From the NCBI GenBank assembly GCA_002084425.1, contig NBLN01000002.1:124001-188000 (forward strand): a stretch of DNA of 64,000 bases. The letters run 5' to 3'. The stretch is from Desulfobacteraceae bacterium 4572_130. GTDB lineage: Bacteria; Desulfobacterota; Desulfobacteria; Desulfobacterales; Desulfobacteraceae. Made by a program: the position numbers and the translations under genes. Under the pieces are notes generated by a model. The model did not search any database. It had not been told where the DNA came from and saw only the letters and a program-made list of their open reading frames with translations. Shown here piece by piece: positions 38,573 to 46,230 of the stretch; the stretch's first letter is position 1, and each line of letters begins with the position of its first letter.

Positions 38573-38653
38573 TGCATTTTTTATAAAAATACTTTTTAAA
38601 AAATAAAATATTTTTTTTTCTAATTTTTAATCTAAAAAATGTTTGTAAATGCT
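38573..38653 (+). repeat. AT-rich palindromic element, copy C
   Basis: TGCATTTTTTATAAAAATAC to TGTTTGTAAATGCT, close to copy A over about 80 bp. It is preceded by GAGAGTTTTGCACCAA, the same kind of outer end as at the 34071 and 41880 copies. Confidence 0.75.
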
Positions 38654-38681
38654 ATATAAATAGGGGAGGGTTGCACTCTTT

Positions 38682-39107
38682 TTAATTTAAAGGCTTGCAT
38701 TGATTTCTGTGTTTTGGGAAATGTTTTTTCTTGAAAAATTCTTTTTTAAAGAATTCTAATCTTTCTTGGGCAGGTAATTTTTCTGCAAAATCAATTATTA
38801 AATTATGAAAAATTTTTTGTTTTTTTGAATGTTCTTTTCTTAAATATTCACATTTTTCTTTAATTAATAATTTATCAAAAGGTTCCTTTGTTAGAGCATC
38901 AAATATTTCTTTTCGTGCAGTTCTTATTTTTTTTACATGCTTTTTAATATCTTTTGAAGAAGAATTACCAAGAAACGAGGGACAAGACAAAGAAGAAAAT
39001 CTTGGGGGTATATTTTTCTTATTAAGAAAACCCTGGACAAAAAAACCTATTAAAAACATATTAATTGCAAAGGAAACAAATAATAATATTTTAAGTGGAT
39101 TTTTCAT
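38682..39107 (-). CDS. Periplasmic metal-sensor-like protein (CnrR/ZraP type)
   Basis: A 141-aa protein with a single N-terminal membrane helix (residues 6-26) and a helical periplasmic part, TARKEIFDALTKEPFD then AEKLPAQERLEFFKKEFF. The repeated Ala-Arg-Lys-x-hydrophobic-Leu helix and the LPxxERxxFF helix are characteristic of the heavy-metal sensor/CpxP-like fold. The tail KKHFPKHRNQC contains His and Cys that could bind metal. It overlaps the upstream 102-aa gene by ATGA and is third in an ECF sigma operon, as CnrX-type sensors are. The metal or stress sensed is unknown. Confidence 0.7.
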   Translation of the reverse strand: MKNPLKILLFVSFAINMFLIGFFVQGFLNKKNIPPRFSSLSCPSFLGNSSSKDIKKHVKKIRTARKEIFDALTKEPFDKLLIKEKCEYLRKEHSKKQKIFHNLIIDFAEKLPAQERLEFFKKEFFKKKHFPKHRNQCKPLN

Positions 39108-39412
39108 AGTTTATTTTCCAAATCATAACTCCAGATTATTTCGCTGATTTCAACAATGTCTTGTGTTTTGTCATATAAAAGATCAGGATTTGTATAGCTA
39201 AAGAAAAAACCTGAAATTGTAATTATAATAATAGAAAAAGCCTGAATAATAATTGGTTTAAAAAAAAATAAATTTAGAAAAAATTTATCATAAAAATGAC
39301 TTATTTGTTTTGTTGTTTTGGCCTGTTTTAAAATATTTTCAAACAAATCAGGATTTGTAGAAGTAATTTTTATTGAATCAAGAAGTTTATTTAATTTTAT
39401 TTCCTGTGTCAT
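39104..39412 (-). CDS. Putative anti-sigma factor (single-pass membrane)
   Basis: A 102-aa protein with a cytoplasmic N-terminus of about 50 residues and one membrane helix near residues 52-70 (PIIIQAFSIIIITISGFFF). It has no zinc-finger (HxxxCxxC) motif and I do not recognise its family. It lies 9 bp after the ECF sigma gene and overlaps the sensor gene, and this layout together with size and topology is the reason for the anti-sigma call, like CnrY. That is inference. Confidence 0.55.
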   Translation of the reverse strand: MTQEIKLNKLLDSIKITSTNPDLFENILKQAKTTKQISHFYDKFFLNLFFFKPIIIQAFSIIIITISGFFFSYTNPDLLYDKTQDIVEISEIIWSYDLENKL

Positions 39413-39421
39413 TTGTCTATC

Positions 39422-39964
39422 CTAGAGCAACTTATGATTTTTAAGTTTTTTTTTAAGTTTTTTTCTACTTTGTATTAAAATAGATTCTATTGCTTTTTCA
39501 CTTTTTCCTATAATTTCTGCAATTTCTCTTATTTTAAAGCCTTCATAGTAAAAAAAAATCAAAGCTGCTTTATGGTTTTGTTTTAAATTGTTTATTTCTT
39601 TTTGTACTATAAATGCAGTTTGTTTTTCAATTAAGTTTATTTCGTTATATTGTGATGCATCAATTATATTTTGATTATTTTCTGTAAAATCCAGGCTTTT
39701 TTTTCTTAAAAAATCCAGGCATGCATTTTTTAAAATTCTAAAAAACCATGTTTTAAATTTTGATTTTCTTTTTTCCCAGAGATTTGCTCTTTCCCAGACT
39801 TTTAAAAAAGTTTCCTGAACAATTTCTTCTGCTATTGATTTATTGCTTACAATTCTTGTTGCAACTCTTACTGCCTGATTTAAATATTTTTTTACTATAA
39901 TTTTAAAAGCAGGATGATTACCATTTTGAATGCTTATCATTGCCTGCTCATCTGTTATAATCAC
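39422..39964 (-). CDS. ECF-type RNA polymerase sigma factor
   Basis: A 180-aa sigma-70 family protein with regions 2 and 4 only. Region 2 runs ARVATRIVSNKSIAEEIVQE-like (residues 30-50) with TFLKVWERA and WFFRILKNACLDFLRKK near 70-86; region 4 has NHKAALIFFYYEGFKIREIA near 130-150 and a recognition helix around KSEKAIESILIQSRKKL. The operon with a membrane protein and a periplasmic sensor suggests envelope or metal stress control. The upstream gap holds a strong dyad at 39984 that also serves as a terminator, so the promoter must overlap or follow it. Confidence 0.88.
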   Translation of the reverse strand: MIITDEQAMISIQNGNHPAFKIIVKKYLNQAVRVATRIVSNKSIAEEIVQETFLKVWERANLWEKRKSKFKTWFFRILKNACLDFLRKKSLDFTENNQNIIDASQYNEINLIEKQTAFIVQKEINNLKQNHKAALIFFYYEGFKIREIAEIIGKSEKAIESILIQSRKKLKKKLKNHKLL

Positions 39965-39983
39965 ATTTTTTTTAATTTTAAAA

Positions 39984-40023
39984 AATTATTTGGGACAAAA
40001 ATAATATTTTATCCCAAATAATT
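39984..40023 (-). terminator. Terminator of the EF-hand genes (bidirectional dyad)
   Basis: AATTATTTGGGA and TCCCAAATAATT form a perfect 12-bp stem, loop 16 nt. Reading the minus strand, the stem is followed by a T-rich run, as needed to end the EF-hand transcript before the sigma gene. Some read-through into the sigma operon is possible. Confidence 0.7.
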
Positions 40024-40135
40024 AAAAAATTTTCTCCTGTTTTTAATGGGATTGTAAATTTATCATTTACTTTAATTCACATTATAACATTTTTAAAGCC
40101 ATGCTATTCACAAAAATCAACTTACTATAGAATTA

Positions 40136-40609
40136 TTATTTTTGCATTTTATATGCAATAAATTCTTCTTCATTAATAGAACCATCTTCATCAGTATCTA
40201 TATAAGCAAATATAAATTGTGCAAATCTTCTTCTAAATCCCCTTGGGTTATGTTCTTCTTCACTAATAAAACCATCTTTGTCTGTATCCATGAAAGCAAA
40301 TTTTTCTTTTATTTTTTTTATTTTATGGAAATCTATTATTTCCTGTTCTGTTAAATATTCATTTTTATCAATATCTGCTTCATCAAAAAAATTATTATGA
40401 TAATCTGTTAGTTCCTGTTTTGAAAGCTGCTTATCATCATCAACATCTGCTTCTTGAAAATACACAACTCCTTTTTTGGGGTGCATATTTGTTTTTATTA
40501 CTTTTTGCATTCTTTTTATAGGTCTATGATCCCAACGAGCAAAGGCTGACACTGTAAAAGCTAGTGTAATAAAAAGTGTAAACACAATAATAAATAATTT
40601 TCTATTCAT
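40136..40609 (-). CDS. Secreted four-EF-hand calcium-binding protein
   Basis: A 157-aa protein with a signal peptide ending near residue 24 (SAFA). Four EF-hand loops are visible: DVDDDKQLSKQE near 56, DIDKNEYLTEQE near 78, DTDKDGFISEEE near 108 and DTDEDGSINEEE near 138; the last two are close to the canonical pattern with Asp at 1, 3, 5 and Glu at 12. It would bind calcium in the periplasm or outside. It is 13 bp after a related EF-hand gene, so they are a tandem duplicate pair in one transcript. Its partner or purpose is not visible. Confidence 0.85.
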   Translation of the reverse strand: MNRKLFIIVFTLFITLAFTVSAFARWDHRPIKRMQKVIKTNMHPKKGVVYFQEADVDDDKQLSKQELTDYHNNFFDEADIDKNEYLTEQEIIDFHKIKKIKEKFAFMDTDKDGFISEEEHNPRGFRRRFAQFIFAYIDTDEDGSINEEEFIAYKMQK

Positions 40610-40622
40610 TATTTATTTTCTC

Positions 40623-41054
40623 CTATTTTGATTTCAATTTATTTTTTGGTTGAAACTCATTAAATTCTTTTTTGCTGATAGTACCGTCTTTATTAGTATC
40701 CATACATTGAAATCTTGCATTTTTTCTGTTTGCTTTATGGAAATTTATCATTTCTTCTCTGGTTAATTCTTTATCATTATTTATATCAGCATCTTTAAAA
40801 AATTTATTTTGAAAAGAAGTTAATTCTTTTTTTGAAAGTTTTTCATTATTATCAGTATCTGCCTGATCAAAATGAAAAATTCCTCCGCCTTTTATTCCTT
40901 TGCCCATCATACATCCTTGGTGCATGCCCATACCTTTTCTCATACCTTTTCCCTTGCAGTCTCCCATCCCTTTTCCTGAATATGCAAATCCTGAAACTGC
41001 AAAAGCCAGTGTAATCAAAAATGTAAACATACCAACAAATAATTTCTTTTTCAT
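40623..41054 (-). CDS. Secreted EF-hand protein with Met/Cys/Gly-rich segment
   Basis: A 143-aa protein with a signal peptide ending near residue 24 (SGFA). Residues 30-58 are rich in Gly, Met, Lys and Cys (GMRKGMGMHQGCMMGKG), a pattern that often binds copper or other soft metals. Three EF-hand loops follow: DTDNNEKLSKKE near 66, DINNDKELTREE near 88 and DTNKDGTISKKE near 119. It is the first gene of the pair and is similar to the downstream protein in signal peptide and hands. The two metal-binding types in one protein, next to a metal-sensor ECF operon, suggest a linked role; this is inference. Confidence 0.82.
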   Translation of the reverse strand: MKKKLFVGMFTFLITLAFAVSGFAYSGKGMGDCKGKGMRKGMGMHQGCMMGKGIKGGGIFHFDQADTDNNEKLSKKELTSFQNKFFKDADINNDKELTREEMINFHKANRKNARFQCMDTNKDGTISKKEFNEFQPKNKLKSK

Positions 41055-41428
41055 TTTCCTTCTCCAAAATTTTTAAGTTTAAAAAAATGTTTCCTATTTT
41101 TCTATACGAAAAAAAAGAAAAAAAACCTGCAACTTTTTTTAAATGTTTGTAATTATTGGGATAAAATATAGAAAATAAATTAAGGAGAGATTGTTAAAAA
41201 ATACTGAAATTCATAGAATATTTCTTAAATATAATTTAATGATTTTAAAATTGATGGGATAAAGGCAATCCATCCCAGAGAGGATTGAAAAGGATTGCCC
41301 TTAATCCTAGAAACGTCAAATAATGGTATTTAACAACGCATTTTCAATATATTTAATAAGTATTAATCTTAAAATACTATAATATAAATAGATAAAGTAG
41401 ATAAAGCGTTTTTACAATACCATCTTAA
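41055..41428 (-). other. Intergenic region with stem-loop
   Basis: No gene is seen. GGCAATCC at 41264-41271 and GGATTGCC at 41292-41299 form an 8-bp stem with a 20-nt loop, and the nearby words GGATTG and AATCC repeat, so a small structured RNA or operator is possible. The remainder is AT-rich. Confidence 0.4.
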
Positions 41429-41635
41429 TTATTCAATTTTAAATGAAACCTTTAATTTAACACGATAACCAATAATTCTATTATCTTCCAAACGCATATC
41501 CATTGTTAGAACCTCAGCTACGCGCATATCGCGAATAGATTTGTCAACTGTTGTAACTGCAACTTTAGCAGCTTCTTCCCAAGATTTTTCAGAAAATCCT
41601 GCAACTTCAATAAATTTGTAAACACTATTATCCAT
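41429..41635 (-). CDS. Dodecin family flavin-binding protein
   Basis: A 68-aa protein matching dodecins: VYKFIEVAGFSEKSWEEAAK at the N-terminus with the flavin-stacking Trp near residue 19, then IRDMRVAEVLTMD and RVKLKVSFKIE. Dodecins form hollow 12-mers that store and shield flavins or related cofactors. It is alone on its strand with AAAGGAG before the ATG. Bacterial members bind FMN, FAD or CoA; which applies here is not visible. Confidence 0.92.
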   Translation of the reverse strand: MDNSVYKFIEVAGFSEKSWEEAAKVAVTTVDKSIRDMRVAEVLTMDMRLEDNRIIGYRVKLKVSFKIE

Positions 41636-41790
41636 GACAATCTCCTTTTAAAGGTTAAAATAATTTAAAAAAAATAAGCCTAATATAATAAGAGCTTTGC
41701 ATAATGCTCGATTTTATTCAAAGTTTATGGTGAAGTCTTATTATTAATACCTTAAACTTAAAATTTAGATAAAAGAGAGCAAGCTCTGTT

Positions 41791-41880
41791 TATAAGTATT
41801 TACAAACATTTTTTAGATTAAAAATTAGAAAATAGATATTTTATATTTTTTCAGTTTTTTTATAAAAAATGTGTTTGTGT
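41791..41880 (-). repeat. AT-rich palindromic element, inverted copy D
   Basis: GTATTTACAAACATTTTTTA to TTTATAAAAAATGTGTTTGT, the reverse complement of copies A and C. The outer end TGTAAAGGGGTCAT at 41877 matches the GACC(T)TTTGCAC ends of other copies. Confidence 0.75.
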
Positions 41881-42001
41881 AAAGGGGTCATAATCAAAAA
41901 TTCAATTAATTATCTTATGTGTTTATTATTTATACAGGTATGCAATTACTTTGCATAGTTATTTTTTTGTTGGCATAGATTAAATTCTTTTTTTGACAAA
42001 T

Positions 42002-42092
42002 TTATATGAAAAAATTTATAATTATTTAATATTCTTTTATATTTTATTGTGAGGCAAGCTAATAATCAGAAACCAGATTTGCCTTATGGTAC
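42002..42092 (-). repeat. Dispersed ~93-bp element, copy 7 (inverted)
   Basis: The only minus-strand copy: TTATATGAAAAAATTT at its left and GATTTGCCTTATGG at its right as read on the plus strand. An upstream in-frame ATG for iorA at 42086 lies inside it and is therefore unlikely to be the true start. Confidence 0.85.
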
Positions 42093-42127
42093 TTGGTTTT
42101 AATCATCAAAGTTATAAGGACTTTATA

Positions 42128-43990
42128 ATGAAACAAGAATTTTTATTGGGAAATGGTGCTATAGCTCTTGGACTATTGGAAGCTGGATGCCAGATTATGA
42201 CTTCATATCCTGGTACTCCAAGTTCGGAAATTCTTCCAGAAGTTGTAAGATTTTCAAGAGCATATAATTTAAACACCAAAATTGAATGGTCAGTAAATGA
42301 AAAAGTTGCCTTTGATAATGCCTTTGCAGCAGCTATATCTGGCAAACGGGCAGCCTGCTGTATGAAAATGGTGGGATTAAATGTTGCAGCAGACTCATTT
42401 ATGTCAAGTGCCTATATTGGTAATATTGGTGGACTTGTTATTATCTCGTGTGATGATCCTGGACCTCATTCATCCCAGACTGAACAGGATTCAAGATTAA
42501 TGGCACGCCTTGCCAAAGTGCCTGTGTTTGATCCTGCAAATCCTGAAGAAGCAAGAAAAATGATTAAAAAAGCATTTGATTTGTCAGAAGAATTTCAAGT
42601 TCCAGTATTGCTAAGACCCGGAATTCGTGTTTGCCATGCCAGGCAAAATATTAAATATAATGATCTTAAAAGCAATTTTACCAAGGCAGATTTTAAGCGG
42701 GAACCCAGCAGATGGGCATCTACTCCAAAATTCAGATTTTTTCAACATAAAGAATTAAATGCAAAACATGTTAAAATAAGTGAAAAATTTAATAGGCTTA
42801 GACCATATAATATGCACAATTTACAAAATAATAAATCTTATCCCTTTGGTATTATTACAGGTGGTGTGCCATCAAGTGTTGTTAAAGATTTATTTGAAGA
42901 ATATAAACGATTTGATATCCCTATTTTAAAACTTGGGGCACCATATCCTTTTCCAGAAAAACTTGCATTAGAATTTATAAATGCCTGTAACAAAGTATTG
43001 GTTATTGAAGAAACTGATACAGTTATTGAGTATATGTTAAGGGATAGATACAAAACTTTAGGACGCCTGTCCGGTCATGTTCCTATGGAAGGTGAGCTTG
43101 TCCCTGAAAAAATTAAAAAAGTATTAAATAAAACTCTTTTTGACTGCAAATTAAATCCATTGTCAGACAATGACTCTAGCCTAGAAGCTTTAGAACTTGT
43201 GCAAAGCCTTGAACTTCCCCTTCGCAAGCCAACTTTATGTCCTGGTTGTCCTCATAGAGCTTCCTTTTATTCCATTAGAAAAGCCCTGCCTAAGGCAATA
43301 TTCCCTTCTGATATCGGCTGTTATACCCTTGGAAGCAATCTTGGAGTTGTTGATACAGTTCTTGATATGGGAGCAGGCATTACAATGGCTTCAGGTTTTT
43401 GGAATGCCTATACTCAGGATGGCATAAAAAAATCCATTGTAGCCACTATGGGAGATTCTACTTTTTTTCATTCAGGCACAACAGGACTTATTAATGCAGT
43501 TTATAATAATTCCAGATTTATTCTTGTGATTTTAGATAATCATATTACAGCCATGACAGGTATGCAGCCTGCCATTACCCAGCAAAATAGAGTTCACGGA
43601 AAAAAAGGAAATCCTATTTCTCTTGAAACCATTATAAAAGGCTGTGGTGTTGAATATATTAAGGTATTAGACCCTTATGATACAAAAAATATGATTAAGG
43701 AAATTAAAAAAGCATCAGATTATGTAAATGATCCAAATGGAGGTATTGCAGTAATAATTTCACGCCATCCCTGTGTAATTGGATTTAAAAATAAAGCAAT
43801 TAATAAAAAAATAGAAATAAAAATCACAGAAGATTGTGATGATTGTGGATTTTGCCATTTAAGATTTGAATGTCCTGCCATGTATCAGGATAAGGAAAAT
43901 GAAAAAACTGAAATTAATCCTGTGCTTTGTGCTGGATGCGGTGTTTGTTTGCAGATATGTCCTAAAGATGCAATTAAAAAAGTAAAATAA
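42128..43990 (+). CDS. iorA: Indolepyruvate:ferredoxin oxidoreductase alpha subunit
   Basis: A 620-aa thiamine-diphosphate enzyme that oxidises aryl 2-oxoacids (indolepyruvate, phenylpyruvate) to acyl-CoA and passes electrons to ferredoxin. It begins LLGNGAIALGLLEAGCQIMTS and YPGTPSSEILPEV, with the pyrimidine-binding domain, then CPGCPHRASFYSIRKAL near 372 and the ThDP site GDSTFFHSG near 450, and ends in a two-cluster ferredoxin domain, CDDCGFCHLRFECPAM and CAGCGVCLQICPKDA. The ATG at 42128 follows AAGGAC. The beta subunit iorB is not adjacent; the next gene is divergent in direction. It may be elsewhere. Confidence 0.9.
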   Translation: MKQEFLLGNGAIALGLLEAGCQIMTSYPGTPSSEILPEVVRFSRAYNLNTKIEWSVNEKVAFDNAFAAAISGKRAACCMKMVGLNVAADSFMSSAYIGNIGGLVIISCDDPGPHSSQTEQDSRLMARLAKVPVFDPANPEEARKMIKKAFDLSEEFQVPVLLRPGIRVCHARQNIKYNDLKSNFTKADFKREPSRWASTPKFRFFQHKELNAKHVKISEKFNRLRPYNMHNLQNNKSYPFGIITGGVPSSVVKDLFEEYKRFDIPILKLGAPYPFPEKLALEFINACNKVLVIEETDTVIEYMLRDRYKTLGRLSGHVPMEGELVPEKIKKVLNKTLFDCKLNPLSDNDSSLEALELVQSLELPLRKPTLCPGCPHRASFYSIRKALPKAIFPSDIGCYTLGSNLGVVDTVLDMGAGITMASGFWNAYTQDGIKKSIVATMGDSTFFHSGTTGLINAVYNNSRFILVILDNHITAMTGMQPAITQQNRVHGKKGNPISLETIIKGCGVEYIKVLDPYDTKNMIKEIKKASDYVNDPNGGIAVIISRHPCVIGFKNKAINKKIEIKITEDCDDCGFCHLRFECPAMYQDKENEKTEINPVLCAGCGVCLQICPKDAIKKVK

Positions 43991-44037
43991 AGTTACAATA
44001 TAAGGTAATTAAAAAGAATAGGAAGTTTACAATATCA

Positions 44038-44451
44038 TTATACTTTATCAGGATATATAAGATTGAGCTGAGGAAAATAAGTTTTAAATTTTGCTATATC
44101 TCTAGTTATTAAATTAAATCTTGATACAGTTGCATGAGCTCCTATAAAAAAATCAGGTAAAAGTAAATTTTTTATTCCTTTGTTTTTTCTATACTTAAGA
44201 AATATTTTACCTGTTAGAAAAAGTGCTTCCCGAGGAATTTCCAGTACTTTTATGCCTAGTTGTGCAATAGCGTTTTCTATTTCCTCAATTTTGTTAAAAC
44301 CAATTGATACTTCAGTATAAACAATTGAATTTATATATAAAGTATTAGTTTGACTGTATCTATCCAGTATCTTTTCAGACCAGTTAGCCCAATTAAGATC
44401 ATCTGTGAACAAATCCAACAATATACATGAATCAACAAAAATCCCATTCAT
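44038..44451 (-). CDS. vapC: PIN-domain ribonuclease toxin (VapC-type)
   Basis: A 137-aa PIN-domain protein. It begins GIFVDSCILLDLF with the first acidic residue Asp near 7, then SIVYTEVSIGF with Glu near 48, LLPDFFIGAHATV with Asp near 99 and LITRDIAKF with Asp near 118, so all four acidic metal-binding positions are present. VapC toxins cut specific RNAs. It overlaps the upstream AbrB-type gene by TAATG, the standard antitoxin-toxin layout. The target RNA is unknown. Confidence 0.88.
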   Translation of the reverse strand: MNGIFVDSCILLDLFTDDLNWANWSEKILDRYSQTNTLYINSIVYTEVSIGFNKIEEIENAIAQLGIKVLEIPREALFLTGKIFLKYRKNKGIKNLLLPDFFIGAHATVSRFNLITRDIAKFKTYFPQLNLIYPDKV

Positions 44452-44672
44452 TATATTTTCCTTGTTAGATTCATAATTTCATTAGTTGTCATTTTTGCAG
44501 TTGCTATACCCCGAAGTTTTTCAAACTTATTGGTTATTTTATGTTTAGTTGTTTTAACTATGTAAAATCTTCCATTATCTTCTTGAAAATCAATCTCAGT
44601 TTCAGGAATAATACCCAATCTTTCTCTTACATTTCTGGGAATTGTAACTTGTCCCTTTATTGTTACACGCAT
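44451..44672 (-). CDS. vapB: AbrB/MazE-type antitoxin (VapB)
   Basis: A 73-aa protein with the SpoVT/AbrB swapped-hairpin motif MRVTIKGQVTIPRNVRERLG at its start and the PETEIDF segment, followed by a basic toxin-binding tail. It neutralises the PIN toxin and represses the operon. The start at 44672 follows GAGGTAAAAAAC; an upstream ATG at 44705 would be inside repeat copy 8. An AbrB-VapC pair is typical of a type II toxin-antitoxin system. Confidence 0.87.
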   Translation of the reverse strand: MRVTIKGQVTIPRNVRERLGIIPETEIDFQEDNGRFYIVKTTKHKITNKFEKLRGIATAKMTTNEIMNLTRKI

Positions 44673-44689
44673 GTTTTTTACCTCGGAAT

Positions 44690-44755
44690 AACTGCCATAA
44701 GGCAAATCTGGTTTTTAATTCTTGGTTTGATTGACAATGAAACATAAAAGTAATA
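44690..44755 (+). repeat. Dispersed ~93-bp element, copy 8 (degenerate)
   Basis: AACTGCCATAAGGCAAATCT and TTAATTCTTGGTTTGATTGAC, then decays. It lies immediately upstream of vapB, in antisense to it. Confidence 0.7.
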
Positions 44756-44804
44756 CCAGAATAGTATTACTACAATTTGTTTGCAATATATTTTTATAAA
44801 ATTC

Positions 44805-45599
44805 CTATAAATGAATATTTAAATTCAATTTCCTGTCACTTTTAAGTTCTAGCAAATTTTCCCTAAGCTGTTTCCAATAAACATGTTCTTTTGAAAATAT
44901 TGCTGATTTAATCTGCTTAACTAAATCTGAAAATTGAGTGTTTAAAATCTTTTGAATATTCAACCAATTTTGTCCCAAACGATCTTTAATACCAAGACCA
45001 TATATCCAAATTATGTCAGTATATGGTTCCAACATATTAATTAATTGAACTACATCAGTAATATAAGGAATAACAGGACAGACCAAAGCCCCTGTTTTTA
45101 TACCTGCTTCTTTTAATTGTTTAAGAGCTTTAATTCTTTTTTCAGTGTCTATAGTATTTCTCTCAAATAGCTGGCGTGTTAAATTATCATTAAATGCTAC
45201 TGAAACACTGACTGCAGTGCTATTCATTTTTTTTAAAATATCAATATCGCGAAGAACTAAATCAGACTTTGTAAGAATACTTGCAGAAAATCCTTTTTCT
45301 AGAAATAATTTAAGAACCTTTTGGGTTTGCTTATATTCAGCTTCACATGGTTGGTAAGGATCAGTATAATAGCCCATATATATTGTTTGGGGAGTGATTT
45401 TATTAATTTCTTTGTCTAGTTGATTAACAATATTTTTATATATATGAATTTCCTTTGACCAATCAGTTTCAGCTTGAGCCAGGGCATAGCAATAATAGCA
45501 ATAATGTTCACACCCAATATAAGTATCAACTTGATAATCAAAATTTTTTAATGTGCATTCTAAGAGAATTTTCCTGTTTGTGCATATAGATACTTTCAT
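44805..45599 (-). CDS. Radical SAM protein, SPL/Rv2578c-like
   Basis: A 264-aa radical SAM enzyme. The cluster motif is GCEHYCYYCYALAQ near residues 30-43 (CxxxCxxC), with YMGYYTDPYQPCEAEYKQT near 84-102, LTKSDLVLRDIDIL, and VSVAFNDNL, typical of the spore-photoproduct-lyase-like SPL/Rv2578c group. The reaction of these stand-alone proteins is not known. The start 45599 has AAGGAT at good spacing; an earlier ATG gives a 12-residue extension without a ribosome site. No partner gene is linked. Confidence 0.8.
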   Translation of the reverse strand: MKVSICTNRKILLECTLKNFDYQVDTYIGCEHYCYYCYALAQAETDWSKEIHIYKNIVNQLDKEINKITPQTIYMGYYTDPYQPCEAEYKQTQKVLKLFLEKGFSASILTKSDLVLRDIDILKKMNSTAVSVSVAFNDNLTRQLFERNTIDTEKRIKALKQLKEAGIKTGALVCPVIPYITDVVQLINMLEPYTDIIWIYGLGIKDRLGQNWLNIQKILNTQFSDLVKQIKSAIFSKEHVYWKQLRENLLELKSDRKLNLNIHL

Positions 45600-45729
45600 T
45601 AATTTATATCCTTTCCCATAAAAACAGTGAGCCAAAGCAGCAAAATAATTAAAAACTAACTTTCTAAAGTGTGCATTTTAAATTCATTTTAAGAAAAAAA
45701 TAATATAAATTCTCAAGAAATATAATATA

Positions 45730-46230
45730 TCAATTATTTTCAATATATTTGATATAAGTTTCAATTTTTACATTTGCTCCCATGTTTTTTACAGTTGAAA
45801 TAAGCTTGATAATATTATCTGTATCAACTTTATTATTTGAATCTAAATCATCATTATCCTTAATATCTAAATTAAAAGTAATAGAATCTATACTGCGTTC
45901 ACCTTGTGCATCAATAAAATTATTTAAAGATGTAATTTTATTTCCTTTCCATATAAGTAATGATGTGTCTGGAGAAAGCAGTTTATTCCAATTTTCGCTG
46001 TCAGCTGATTTTAATTCATTTAAAGCTGTAGTCCCTACTTCTATACCTGCCTCAGCAGCAAAATAAGCAGTTTTGTAAAGTTTATCATTAGCAGAAATTC
46101 GCAGTTCATAAAGAGTAGTTTTGTTTGATACTATTCCAATCAAAGTAAGTAATAACAACAAAAAAAGTGCCATTATAAGAGTTGCACCTTTATTATTTTT
46201 TAAAATTAATACTGGATTTCCATATATCAT
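45730..46230 (-). CDS. PilX-like pilus assembly/minor pilin protein
   Basis: A 166-aa protein with NNKGATLIMALFLLLLLTLIG near residues 12-31 and TTLYELRISANDKLYKTAYFAAEAGIE following, the PilX N-terminal pattern (prepilin-type helix, then ELR/AAEAG). No Glu5 is evident, as in PilX proteins. The C-terminal half, with VDTDNIIKLISTVKN, is unfamiliar. The gene overlaps the gldA stop by ATGA and lacks its own Shine-Dalgarno, so it would depend on coupling. Its pilVWY partners are absent, so function is unclear. Confidence 0.65.
   Translation of the reverse strand: MIYGNPVLILKNNKGATLIMALFLLLLLTLIGIVSNKTTLYELRISANDKLYKTAYFAAEAGIEVGTTALNELKSADSENWNKLLSPDTSLLIWKGNKITSLNNFIDAQGERSIDSITFNLDIKDNDDLDSNNKVDTDNIIKLISTVKNMGANVKIETYIKYIENN

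Noticed and set aside
42086-42127. Upstream ATG for iorA
   Set aside because: It lies in the inverted repeat copy; the ATG at 42128 has its own AAGGAC site and matches the family start.
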